This document shows, in pieces, positions 36,901-44,455 of a DNA stretch of 64,000 bases. Numbering within the stretch: position 1 is the first letter of the stretch; the number at the start of each line of letters is the position of its first letter. A program made the translations under genes and the position numbers. Under the pieces are notes generated by a model, which was given only the letters and a program-made list of their open reading frames with translations, did not search any database and was not told where the DNA came from. The DNA comes from QHXM01 sp032160165 (GTDB lineage: Bacteria; Acidobacteriota; Blastocatellia; Pyrinomonadales; Pyrinomonadaceae). The DNA is taken from positions 11,137 to 75,136 of the forward strand of contig JAVHWA010000047.1 of assembly GCA_032160165.1 (NCBI GenBank), read 5' to 3'.

Positions 36901-37151
36901 CTTATGAGTATCAGGGAATCGACCACAACTATGAGCCAGACTTCCTGGTACGTTTGCAAAACGACATTACCCTGATCCTTGAAATGAAGGGCTACGAGGA
37001 CGATCAGGACAAGGCGAAGCACAGTGCCGCCAAGCGTTGGAAATCTGCAGTGAATAATTGGGGACAGCTAGGTAAGTGGGAGTTTCATGTTTGCAGGAAT
37101 CCTAATCTCTTGGACAAAGAATTATCTTACATTCTGGGCAAAGCGGAGTAG
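33987..37151 (+). CDS. res: Type III restriction enzyme Res subunit (BPTD_3080-like)
   Basis: 1054-residue SF2 helicase-nuclease. It has Walker A KMATGSGKTVVMAML (about residues 206-220), a Walker B variant MVLNDEGHHAW near 335, motif III DLSATPFYIGG near 396, motif VI QVVGRGLRRINY and a C-terminal PD-(D/E)xK nuclease: the Asp in NYEPDFLVRL and Glu-Lys in LILEMKGYE. The gene is intact, but its partner methylase survives only as a stub upstream, so the enzyme should be inactive unless a mod is encoded elsewhere. ATG 33987 opens the frame; GTG 34038 (VSRQQEIPIQP) matches the usual family start better. It is preceded by higBA. Confidence 0.88.
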   Translation: MWFAEYNHGSVRHGNPSVSRQQEIPIQPVESPVICSPYDEPKDHWFYDKETGIATRAGNRREAGYWYKTDRVGTGQRALFLEEDHDLLTLVNLLRKDVKRWRDADYRGASNVTKDLLRHWSRKDRERRLFFCQREAVETIIYLTELRIPGKTSRTGFQNFNLNDEDLELLLRGKRPTFHPTGDYHPTLVDLPADPSFSPLRRLGCKMATGSGKTVVMAMLIAWASCNRGQNPQSKEFPNAVFVCCPNLTVKERLQVLRPENPKNYYIEFNIVPEKYRKFMHGGKVLVENWHRLAEESEHKEGDATYAVVNKGPETPETLARRVLGELYERMPIMVLNDEGHHAWRPAATAPTEGMSAEEKKALEDEAREATVWIDGLDQINNAAGNDRGISFCVDLSATPFYIGGSGHPEGRPFPWLVSDFGLVDAIESGIVKIPRLPVSDTTGRPDPKYFRLWEWIKDGLQPAELMTGKSKKPRPDVVYREAQGALIQIAGQWLERFKYNEEAAPGQERVPPVLIIVCDNTDIAEIFYQHISGEREEEIATESDVDAVLSETEDGTPKKLKGSKKKKTQTVYEGSKVLAEFSNTSTEKRTIRIDSRLLAEAESDDPNKKKSDLAEELRKVVATVGKRGEPGEHVRCVVSVSMLTEGWDANNVTHILGIRAFGSQLLCEQVVGRGLRRINYTPDPKTELLPEEYVDVYGIPFSLIPFKGRPAKKTEPDDKPLNSVRALENRAGMEIKFPIVEGYTFALHKNLIRCDVGEMEGLLIEPNREPIATFVVPQVGIKTGSQSRFGTEFPGVEQNRDSYYEQNHIQTIEFEIARLVLEHLISEKGGASAQKRRILRLQSRHQLFPQVYRFVQEYVATKVDFQGCHPSELGLHKYVHRLVVRLRDEIQPDESEGEPPLLPVLYRYEPVASTSNVQFLTKRTCFATQRSHINMVVADTATWESSGAFRLEQSRAVKFFARNDHMGFRIPYEYQGIDHNYEPDFLVRLQNDITLILEMKGYEDDQDKAKHSAAKRWKSAVNNWGQLGKWEFHVCRNPNLLDKELSYILGKAE

Positions 37152-37171
37152 ACATCCGGAGGCAAGAAACC

Positions 37172-37414
37172 ATGCCGCGTAAGCGTGTAGTCAAAAAGCA
37201 TTCGGTCAAGGCCCATCTTCAAATCTCTGAGTTGTCGAAGGCGGGCTCATCGCTAGAATTGGAAATATATGCCTCGAAGCAAAAGATCGGCACACTCATT
37301 ATTGGCCGGGGATCGCTGTTCTGGTACGGACGCAATAGGCAGATCCGAAAGCGAGTCTCGTGGACCCGTTTCGCCGAGATGATGGATGAGCTGGCTTATG
37401 GGTCTAGTCGTTAG
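37172..37414 (+). CDS. Small conserved protein linked to Res
   Basis: 80 residues, basic. The core reads ASKQKIGTLIIGRGSLFW and KRVSWTRFAEMMDELAYG. I recall similar small unannotated proteins directly downstream of this kind of res gene. It starts 20 bases after the res stop codon, so it is probably co-transcribed. Function unknown; an accessory subunit or regulator of the restriction enzyme is possible. Confidence 0.6.
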   Translation: MPRKRVVKKHSVKAHLQISELSKAGSSLELEIYASKQKIGTLIIGRGSLFWYGRNRQIRKRVSWTRFAEMMDELAYGSSR

Positions 37415-37482
37415 GAATGGGACTCTTAGTACTCCCCTTGATTGTCCGGCCCCATGGCGAATGCAATCCACAACGTCTGACT

Positions 37483-38068
37483 ATGAAGCGTCAATACTTC
37501 GGCGACTCCTACGATATCGTTAAGAAGTCGCTCATCGCCTGGCTTTCCAGTTTTGGATCCTGGGCGACTCATCCGATGTTTACGGAGTCCTTCGAGCCGG
37601 AGTTAGCTGCCGCGTTTTCACGCCTCTTAGGGACATCACTATTGTCGGAGAGTGTCCTCACTCCGCGGACTAACCGAGCAGACTACTTTTCACCATGCCG
37701 GACCGCTGGGAATCTGTTTCTAGATCCAGACACGGGAGTTTGCCTTCAGACGCGGCGCCACTCGAAGTCAGTAAGCTATGTTTTCGGAGGGGAGCTCGTG
37801 GAGTGGCCTCAGACCAAATACACTGACGCTGATTTTCGACCAGAGCTATTCGCGAGGCAGCAAAGAAGCTGACATGCAGAAGAAGCTGTTTTTCTTTGAG
37901 GAGCGCGGTATCTATGGATTTGTTTATTCCTCACACGCAACCTTCTTGCTACTTGGTGCGGATTCAGGATTGGTAAGGCAAGCGCGTGCAAAACTTCTCG
38001 AAGTGTCATCGTTACCCGAGCACCGACTAGTTACACTGCGATCTTCAACAGCACCACCGACAAATTGA
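37483..38068 (+). pseudogene. Frameshifted conserved hypothetical gene
   Basis: Two overlapping frames together look like one protein of about 190 residues. The first half starts MKRQYFGDSYDIVKKSLIAWL and runs through NLFLDPDTGVCLQTRR to YVFGGELVEW. The second half continues in the +1 frame as LRPNTLTLIFDQSYSRGS, EERGIYGFVYSSHATFLLL and LEVSSLPEHRLVTL. The switch falls near 37795-37815. The family (YFGDSYDIVK start, DPDTG in the middle) occurs as an uncharacterised single-domain protein in other bacteria as I recall. It could be a real frameshift mutation or a sequencing indel. Confidence 0.55.
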
Positions 38069-38120
38069 AATCTTACCGCCAACCCATAGCGCGGTGGGGA
38101 TTGGTACATGTGTCGCCTTC

Positions 38121-38387
38121 TCACTTCCTGGTCGGGAGCTTCGCAGGTAGATCCAGCTCATCATCGATCAAGACATCGGTCGAGATCTTCACGGCTCGGG
38201 CGTATTGGAGAACCATTGGATATGGCGGTTCGCGTTTTCCGAGTTCGTAGTCAGAGATTCTTGTGTAAGGAAGTACATCGTCAAAGGCTAAGCGCCGGAG
38301 CATCTCTGACTGGGACAGCCCCAAGGCCTCTCTAATCTGCAACAACTTCTCCGCCAGGCGCCTCGACTTCAATCGGTCCGTCCCCAT
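38121..38387 (-). CDS. XRE-family helix-turn-helix regulator
   Basis: 88 residues, essentially one HTH domain: EKLLQIREALGLSQSEMLRRL, then TRISDYELGKREPPYPMVLQYARAV. The last 20 residues (DVLIDDELDLPAKLP) are the acidic tail typical of small transcriptional repressors. A strong AGGAGG site lies 7 bases before its ATG. It is convergent with the frameshifted gene to its left. Confidence 0.8.
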   Translation of the reverse strand: MGTDRLKSRRLAEKLLQIREALGLSQSEMLRRLAFDDVLPYTRISDYELGKREPPYPMVLQYARAVKISTDVLIDDELDLPAKLPTRK

Positions 38388-38493
38388 CAGGAATTACCTC
38401 CTGAGAAGATAGAATCAGAATAAGACGTACAGCTATACCGGATAGGGTATAGAATGCGCTCGCTCAAGTTGTTCGCCGTGAGAATCCGCATAA

Positions 38494-38532
38494 GGTTCCA
38501 AAGTCGAATGTCCAAAGTCCAACGTCGACGAT
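38494..38532. repeat. Single-armed heptad repeat (GTCCAAA family)
   Basis: Five tandem 7-base units (GGTTCCA, AAGTCGA, ATGTCCA, AAGTCCA, ACGTCGA) match the heptamer family found at 45796 and 54193 but without a clear inverted arm. The 477-base gap 38388-38864 otherwise holds only the dispersed repeat described next and no convincing gene. Confidence 0.45.
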
Positions 38533-38565
38533 CTACAACGCTCCAAGGTCTATTCAAGCGTCATC

Positions 38566-38692
38566 TTACCAGCCGATTCGATGGAGAGCGAGAGGCTTGC
38601 GCTCCTGTCGCACGTCCGTTCGGTGAGGAAGCGAGCTGTGCGAAGAGACCGCCGCGCCGTAGACTCGTCCCACGCGCGGCGGTCGCAATAAT
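38566..38692. repeat. Dispersed structured repeat, copy 1
   Basis: About 125 bases, more than 90% identical by eye to the copy at 41353 over its first 100 bases and related to a shorter copy at 39923. It contains three inverted pairs: GAGCG/CGCTC, TCGCAC/GTGCGA and ACCGCCGCG/CGCGGCGGT. The copies keep the last stem with a compensating base change, which suggests RNA structure or a REP/MITE-type palindromic element. Confidence 0.65.
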
Positions 38693-38864
38693 CGATTCGG
38701 TGAGCAAACGTAGGGTGTCGGGAGTAGAGCGAAAAAAATTGTGCGCTAACGCGATCGGCTCGGCCCGGCAGCCATCCTCTTACGCGGACGGTACTGACCT
38801 ATAGGGTCAGACGCTCAGCCGGATGATCATGCACTCACAGACATCCACGAAGTTGACCTTTCAC

Positions 38865-39823
38865 CTAACCGGGGCCGACCAACACGCCCGGATCATTCAC
38901 AGTCGTGGTTTTGCTCACACATTTGCTCAGTGCGGTCTTGAGCGCCGGCAATTCCGCTATAGCCTGGTCCGCTTCGATATTGGTGGCCGCGATCTCATCA
39001 CGGATGCCCGCTTTTGCCTGCGGTGTGGCAGTTTGAAGTTGTCGTTGCAATGAAATAACTCGAAGTTGGAGGCCACTGATTTGGTGCTCTTTAGCTTTCA
39101 CTGCCTCCCGCTCCTTCGAACATATTTCAACCACGGGAGGCGGAACCGGCCCAACTACAATCCGGCCGGAAAGCACGTAACGGTTGGAAGAGGATTTCGG
39201 ATCATCCCCTTCGAAGATCTCTGGAAAATTAAGCGTTCTGCTCTTGATTTCGTCGTCGACGAGATTCACGTATGTAAAGCCTATCTGGTCGTCCTGATTG
39301 CCGAATAGTTTCTGCCCAATCGAAAGACCTTTCTTGATTGCACTCTTGACCGAGTCTCCCACGGAATCCTTGATGGCCTTAACTTCCGCTTCGGTAATGT
39401 CTTTTTTGTTGAGAGTACGAATGCGCTCTTTGGCCAATATGTTCAATTGCTTGTGCATTTCCTTCGCATAAGCAATGCGACCTCCGATCATTGCCTGGTT
39501 CGGTGTGTCATCTTCTTCCAATAGCACCGCAATGCAGCCTGCCATCATAAAGTCGAGTGGACCCGGATCAACCTCCAGGCTGAAGGGGGTAAGATTGCCG
39601 CCAGATTGAATGGGCATAACCCGGCCAGCTCTCACGTTATTAGGGAACTCCGAGCGAAAGGAATCGAAGCCGGCATGACAGTGGTAATCGGCTCAGGCCG
39701 CGCGATGTTGCGCCCATCAAGGGCAAAGTAAGTTACCCAAAGGTAAGGTTCGGACCCGCCACTGGCGTCGGACTCCGCGATGCATTTAAGCTCTGTCAGA
39801 TGGAAGGAAACAAGAGAAGGCAT
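38865..39823 (-). pseudogene. Frameshifted hypothetical gene (about 318 codons)
   Basis: I do not recognise a function. The first part starts MPSLVSFHLTELKCIAESD and reads SEPYLWVTYFALDGRNI up to about 39665. There the frame shifts by one base and continues as DSFRSEFPNNVRAGRVMP, GCIAVLLEEDDTPNQAMIG and a coiled-coil region near the C-terminus (KAKEHQISGLQLRVISLQRQ). The two frames overlap by a few bases and the joined reading is continuous in character. ATG 39823 follows an AGAGGTG site. Either a damaged gene or a sequencing indel. Confidence 0.5.
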
Positions 39824-39922
39824 ATGTGAGGCACCTCTTTCTTTGATTCTGCGCGGCGACACTAACAGAGCCAGGCTGGACTAACAAGGGAAATCTGGCG
39901 CACGTAGATTGTCAATTTGGGG

Positions 39923-40004
39923 TTCCTGTCGCTCGTCCGTTCGGCGAGGAGACGGGCAGCGCGAAGAGGTCGCCGCGCCGTAGACGCGTCCCAAGCGCGG
40001 CGAA
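39923..40004. repeat. Dispersed structured repeat, copy 3 (short)
   Basis: About 80 bases matching the 3' two-thirds of the repeat at 38566: CTGTCGCTCGTCCGTTCGGC, then CGCCGCGCCGTAGACGCGTC. The terminal stem changes from CCGCC/GGCGG in copy 1 to TCGCC/GGCGA here, a compensating pair. It lies in a 378-base gap (39824-40201) without a gene. Confidence 0.55.
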
Positions 40005-40090
40005 GCCGGAACGCGGCGTTCGCATCACCACGTATTGTTCAGTGAAGGCCATCGGCGCGCGAGTTCAAGTTTTTATGAGGGCTGGTTATT

Positions 40091-40179
40091 CACCGCGCTA
40101 AAGCGCGGTGTGAATGAAAGGGGTGGTCACTACCCCGGCTGTTAGCCTGGGCTGGCATTCCGCAACGCCTTTGGCGTTG
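40091..40179. repeat. Two REP-like palindromes
   Basis: CACCGCGCTAAAGCGCGGTG (40091-40110) and CAACGCCTTTGGCGTTG (40163-40179) are near-perfect palindromes of the kind mobilised by REP-associated tyrosine transposases. No transposase gene is present in the window. Confidence 0.5.
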
Positions 40180-40201
40180 ACTCACTCGCCGCTAGCAAGT
40201 G

Positions 40202-40661
40202 TTAATGGGTGTTGGGGTCTTCGACGTTCAATCCCTCGGCGATAGCTGCGGCGTTGAGTTCCGCATCGGCGCTGACGACCGTTAGTTGGGTAGCTTCGAC
40301 TTTCGAGAAGATGCGACTCGTTTCCAGGGCGGCAGCGAGCTGTACCGCATCGTAGGCTCGCAGGCCGCGCTTTCGCGCCAGGCTCGCTGCATTACGAATG
40401 GTAGCTTCCGTCAACGCCACGATTCGATACTGGGTTGCGAAGTCTTGTCTTAGGTCGTCACAAGCTCCATCGAATTCATCTTGATCGATGTCTCGGCGAT
40501 TGAGCCGTCTTGTCAATGCTGAAATGGTCTCGACCTCGGCCAGGCTGGAAACGTGAAGAACGTTGTCTTCGGCATCCATGAAGGAACGGACCCAAAGCGT
40601 GCCAGTCTCCTCGATATAGAATTTTTACCAGCGCACTACTGTCGAAGAAATAAGCAGGCAC
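40202..40661 (-). pseudogene. PIN-domain toxin (VapC-like), frameshifted near its start
   Basis: The N-terminus reads PAYFFDSSALVK from GTG 40661, including the first catalytic Asp of PIN RNases. The frame then breaks in a run of five A and continues one base out of register as FYIEETGTLWVRSFMDAEDN. The rest is intact: EVETISALTRRLN, ALTEATIRNAASLARKRGLRAYDAVQLAAAL (second and third acidic positions) and VVSADAELNAAA. A single extra A at the homopolymer explains it, so phase variation, inactivation or a sequencing error are all possible. Confidence 0.7.
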
Positions 40662-40949
40662 CTATCGGCGATCCTCGATGATAGTTTCGGAAAGAGGCTT
40701 GCCCTTGATTTTGATGGCCGGAGGACGTACACGCGGACGCTTTACGCGGGGCTTTATCTCACTAACCAGGCCCGCCGCATATAAAGCGAGCTGAAGACGT
40801 TGATCGAGATCGCCGGCTTGCCGCGTTTCATCAGGCACGTCAGCTTTGTCAGACCGAGTCAATAGGTCCTCAAGCCTACGCTTGACTTCGGCCTGTTCCT
40901 GAGGCGGCAAGTCTTTAACGGCATTTACTATGTCTTCGACGGTGGACAT
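40662..40949 (-). CDS. VapB-like antitoxin partner of the PIN toxin
   Basis: 95 residues. The N-terminus STVEDIVNAVKDLPPQEQAEV resembles short helical antitoxins encoded directly upstream of PIN toxins, and the C-terminal basic tail (PRVKRPRVRPPAIKIKGKPL) would bind the toxin. Its TAG stop abuts the GTG of the PIN gene, implying coupled translation. Assignment rests mainly on position and size. Confidence 0.6.
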   Translation of the reverse strand: MSTVEDIVNAVKDLPPQEQAEVKRRLEDLLTRSDKADVPDETRQAGDLDQRLQLALYAAGLVSEIKPRVKRPRVRPPAIKIKGKPLSETIIEDRR

Positions 40950-41036
40950 CTTGCAAGACTCCTTCTAAGACCTTTCAGAACTCTCATTCTAGCTTCGATG
41001 GCCAATTCCAGGAAAGCTCCATCCACGCTTTGAGCA

Positions 41037-41261
41037 TCAAGCAGCAATTTCATGGTTGGCGAGGAGGGATTTTCTGGATGACTCAAGAACTCCTAGTGCT
41101 TGCTCGTGGCATACGGTGGGGAATTGTCGCAGGAATTCGGGAAGTGTTTCGCCGCACTCGAGAAACTCAAACAGGTGGTTAATGGGTACGCGTGTTCCTG
41201 CGAATACAGGCACCCCGCTCATCTTCTTTGGGTTGACCTCCAACAGGTCTTTGATATTCAT
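41037..41261 (-). CDS. DUF433 protein (VapB45-like antitoxin)
   Basis: 74 residues, with the family signature KMSGVPVFAGTRVPINHLFEFLE and a helix-turn-helix-like segment after it (ETLPEFLRQFPTVCHEQALG). DUF433 proteins normally precede a DUF5615 PIN-like toxin; here no such gene follows in the 87 bases before the VapB-like gene, so it is probably an orphan antitoxin. Confidence 0.8.
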   Translation of the reverse strand: MNIKDLLEVNPKKMSGVPVFAGTRVPINHLFEFLECGETLPEFLRQFPTVCHEQALGVLESSRKSLLANHEIAA

Positions 41262-41352
41262 ACCTTCCCCTTCACGGCCATTCTAGCCTGTAGCCTTTAA
41301 GAATAGTAATTTGGCTTCGACCGGGAATCCTGCCCGCCGCTCGCTACGGATG

Positions 41353-41460
41353 TTACCAGCCGATTCGATGGAGAGCGAGAGGCTAGCGCTCCTGTCGCAC
41401 GTCCGTTAACTGAGGAAGCGGGCTGTGCGAAGAGACCGCCGCGCTGTAGACTGCTCATGC
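41353..41460. repeat. Dispersed structured repeat, copy 2
   Basis: Begins TTACCAGCCGATTCGATGGA like copy 1 at 38566 and stays nearly identical for about 100 bases, diverging within the terminal stem. It lies in the 223-base gap between the DUF433 gene and the PilZ gene. Confidence 0.65.
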
Positions 41461-41484
41461 CATGCGCAGCATAAAGGGTGTGAT

Positions 41485-41847
41485 ATGAAGAGTTCCTCTC
41501 CGTCAGCGTTCAGCAACCGTCGTAGATTTCCCCGCATCAAGTACTCACTCGATGTCGATTGCGGTGAGACGCCCGCCTGTAACCATACAGGCGAGGTCAC
41601 CACCTTGAGCGTCGGAGGTTGCTTTCTCCGGACCTCGCTTGAGGTCGCCAAAGACGGCCTGATTTTCATCCGCCTTTTATTGGCGCCGGAAAGCGCAACC
41701 GTAATGGAAGGCATCGTCTGGGGACGTGTCGCGTACCATCTGCCGGGGTTAGGGTTGGGTGTCGAGTTTAAAAAATTGCCGCCAGGTTATGCGGAGCACA
41801 TCGAAGACATCGTGGCATTTCACCTGGAGAGCGGCGATGACGCTTAA
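41485..41847 (+). CDS. PilZ-domain protein
   Basis: 120 residues from ATG 41485; the frame is open 60 bases upstream into the repeat. The c-di-GMP binding motifs are visible: RRRFPRIKY (RxxxR) near residue 12 and TTLSVGGCFLRT (xxSxxG) near 42, followed by the beta-barrel end LPGLGLGVEFKKLPP. Likely a single-domain c-di-GMP receptor. It precedes the hybrid kinase by 235 bases. Confidence 0.85.
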   Translation: MKSSSPSAFSNRRRFPRIKYSLDVDCGETPACNHTGEVTTLSVGGCFLRTSLEVAKDGLIFIRLLLAPESATVMEGIVWGRVAYHLPGLGLGVEFKKLPPGYAEHIEDIVAFHLESGDDA

Positions 41848-42082
41848 ATACGCGAAATAGCAATTCCCTCAACCCGACGATCCCACGCGCCGCCGTCGTG
41901 CTCCTCAGTATCGCGACAAGATCGAGCTGTCGTCCTCATGTACCTCGGACGCGAACTCATCCGCTAAGACAACCCTTTTGCACCGCCCGCTATATTTGCT
42001 ATGATATCCGCGTCCAAAATCCCCTATCCCTGAATCTCTCGATCAGTTCCCCCTCAACTCTGTTCCGTGTAGAAGTGTGCTT

Positions 42083-44299
42083 ATGTCCATTGAGTCACCG
42101 CCAACTGATCTGCCTAAGAATAAGACAACGGACCCTAGGCTTGATGAGTTGCTAGGCAGCGAGCTCGCCCCTTACTGGCTTTCGTCCATCATCGAATCGG
42201 CGGACGACGCCATCATCAGCAAGACCCTGGAGGGCCGCATCACCAGTTGGAACAAGGGGGCCGAGCGCATCTTTGGCTACACGGCGGAGGAGGCGGTCGG
42301 ACAACCTGTCACCATTCTGATTCCCGAAGACCATCTGGACGAGGAGCCGGACATCCTGGCGCGCCTGCGCGCGGGCGAGCGCATCGAGCACTACGAGACA
42401 GTGCGCCTGCGAAAAGATGGCACGTTGATGAACATCTCCCTCACCGTCTCGCCGATCATGGGGCCGAACAACACTGTCATCGGGGCTTCGAAGATCGCCC
42501 GCGACATCACAGAACGTAAGCGTGCTGAACTGGAACTACACGAAGCCAGAACGCAACTTGAAGTACTGCTTGGGCGGGAGAGCCGCATGCGGCTGGCGGC
42601 TGAAGTAGCGGAGCGCCGAGCCAAGCTCCTGGCCGAGGCAAGCACTCTTCTTACTTCTTCCCTTAATTATGAAACCACGCTGGCGCAAGTAGCCGGGCTG
42701 GCCGTGCCCGACCTGGCCGACTGGTGCGCAGTTGACGTGCTGGGGGATGACAAATCAATTGTTCGTCTGGGGGTGGCCCACGCCCAACATGCAAAAGTGC
42801 AATGGGCCACTGAGCTTAATCGGCGTTACCCGCTTAACCCGGACGACGAGCGAGGAGTGCCGGCGGTGATTCGAACTGGCAAGTCGGAACTCTATACGGA
42901 GATTCCGGATGAATTGCTGGTTGCATCGGCGCGTGACGAAGAACACCTCCGGCTGGTGCGCCAGGTTGGCTTCACGTCCGCGATGGTCGTCCCGCTCTCC
43001 CTCCGCAACAAGACCTTCGGCGCAATTACCTTCGTGACTGATGAATCCAAGCGCCGGTACGAAGCGGCCGACCTGCTGTTCGCCGAGGACCTCGGGCGGC
43101 GCGCTGCAATCGCCATCGAGAACGCGCGCCTTTACACGGACTCTCAGGAGTCCAGTCGCCTCAAAGACCAATTCCTCGCCAATATCTCGCACGAGTTGCG
43201 CACTCCGCTCACAGCTGTGATGGGGTGGGCCCATATGCTGCGGGCAGGACAACTCGATGCCCGAAGCACGACCCACGCGCTTGAAACTATAGAACGCAAT
43301 GCGCGCTCGCAGGCGCAACTCATCGACGACCTGCTCGACGTGTCGCGCATTATCACGGGCAAGCTGCGCCTCGATGTCAGGCGAGTTGAGCCCGGATCAT
43401 TCATTGAATCAGCCATCGAGGCCCTGCGACCTGCCGCCGATGCCAAGGAAGTCCGCGTCCAGAGGGTGATGGACACGGGCGTGGTTTCCGTTGCGGGTGA
43501 CCCAGCACGTTTACAACAGGTGGTCTGGAATCTTTTATCGAACGCCATAAAGTTCACGCCCAAAGGCGGACGGGTGCAGGTGAGATTGGAGCGCGTCGAC
43601 TCGCACATCGAGATTGGCGTTAGCGACACAGGGATTGGTATCAAACCCGAGTTCTTACCTCACGTCTTCGAGCGCTTTCGGCAGGCTGATCAGACGACGA
43701 CGCGTCAATACGGCGGGCTGGGTCTTGGGCTCGCGATAGTGCGTCAGTTGGTGGAACTTCACGGGGGCACGGTGGGAGCAGAGAGCACAGGCGAAGGTCA
43801 GGGCGCGACTTTTACCGTACGCCTTCCAATAGTCCCGATCTACCAGAAGGAAACCCAGGGAGAACAGCTCCACCCGGCGGCCAGGGAAACGCTGCGTTCA
43901 TACGATTGTCCTGAGAGGCTGGACGGGCTGAAGGTGCTGGTGGTTGATGACGAGCCGGACACTAGAGAGTTACTTAAATTTGGGCTCAGTCAATGCGGGG
44001 CACATGTGACAGTTGCGGGGTCCACTCAAGAGGCGATGGAAGCTATCGAAAAGGAAAGGCCCGAACTCTTAATCAGCGATATCGGGATGCCAATCGAGGA
44101 CGGATACGAACTGATCCGGCGAGTGCGAGCGTTGTCGGTGGAGCGTGGAGGTCGAGTACCTGCCATCGCCCTGACGGCGTATGCGAGGACTGAAGATCGA
44201 TTGAAGGCGCTCAGGTCCGGATACCACATGCACGTGCCGAAACCGGTCGAACTGTCGGAACTAGTTACCGTAGCAGCCAGCCTGATTCGGCGCGACTGA
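42083..44299 (+). CDS. PAS-GAF hybrid sensor histidine kinase with C-terminal receiver
   Basis: 738 residues, no membrane segments, so cytoplasmic. Order of domains: PAS (about 30-150, with GRITSWNKGAERIFGYTAEE), a coiled coil, GAF (about 185-350), HisKA (H-box FLANISHELRTPLTAVMGWA near 365), HATPase (N-box NLLSNAIKFTPKGGR; G-boxes DTGIGI and GGLGLGLAIV) and a receiver domain (about 612-735, VLVVDDEPDTRELL, phospho-Asp in ISDIGMP). No output domain of its own; partner unknown. The nearest gene is the PilZ protein. ATG 42083 is preferred over GTG 42077. Confidence 0.92.
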   Translation: MSIESPPTDLPKNKTTDPRLDELLGSELAPYWLSSIIESADDAIISKTLEGRITSWNKGAERIFGYTAEEAVGQPVTILIPEDHLDEEPDILARLRAGERIEHYETVRLRKDGTLMNISLTVSPIMGPNNTVIGASKIARDITERKRAELELHEARTQLEVLLGRESRMRLAAEVAERRAKLLAEASTLLTSSLNYETTLAQVAGLAVPDLADWCAVDVLGDDKSIVRLGVAHAQHAKVQWATELNRRYPLNPDDERGVPAVIRTGKSELYTEIPDELLVASARDEEHLRLVRQVGFTSAMVVPLSLRNKTFGAITFVTDESKRRYEAADLLFAEDLGRRAAIAIENARLYTDSQESSRLKDQFLANISHELRTPLTAVMGWAHMLRAGQLDARSTTHALETIERNARSQAQLIDDLLDVSRIITGKLRLDVRRVEPGSFIESAIEALRPAADAKEVRVQRVMDTGVVSVAGDPARLQQVVWNLLSNAIKFTPKGGRVQVRLERVDSHIEIGVSDTGIGIKPEFLPHVFERFRQADQTTTRQYGGLGLGLAIVRQLVELHGGTVGAESTGEGQGATFTVRLPIVPIYQKETQGEQLHPAARETLRSYDCPERLDGLKVLVVDDEPDTRELLKFGLSQCGAHVTVAGSTQEAMEAIEKERPELLISDIGMPIEDGYELIRRVRALSVERGGRVPAIALTAYARTEDRLKALRSGYHMHVPKPVELSELVTVAASLIRRD

Positions 44300-44455
44300 G
44301 AGTGCCCGCGACGGCATGGATCGATCTCCTGCTGCCACCGAGCATTCCGCGCCCGGCAACCCGAAACGCCCGACAGACCATCACAAGCCTGCGCAAGTAG
44401 TCACGAACCTCTCCCAAGCTTGAAACCCAGCCCATAAATTGAAAGAATTGGACCC

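Noticed and set aside
38454..38804. 116-codon open frame
   Set aside because: It lies over the heptad units and the dispersed repeat and has an unusual, arginine-rich composition with no family likeness.
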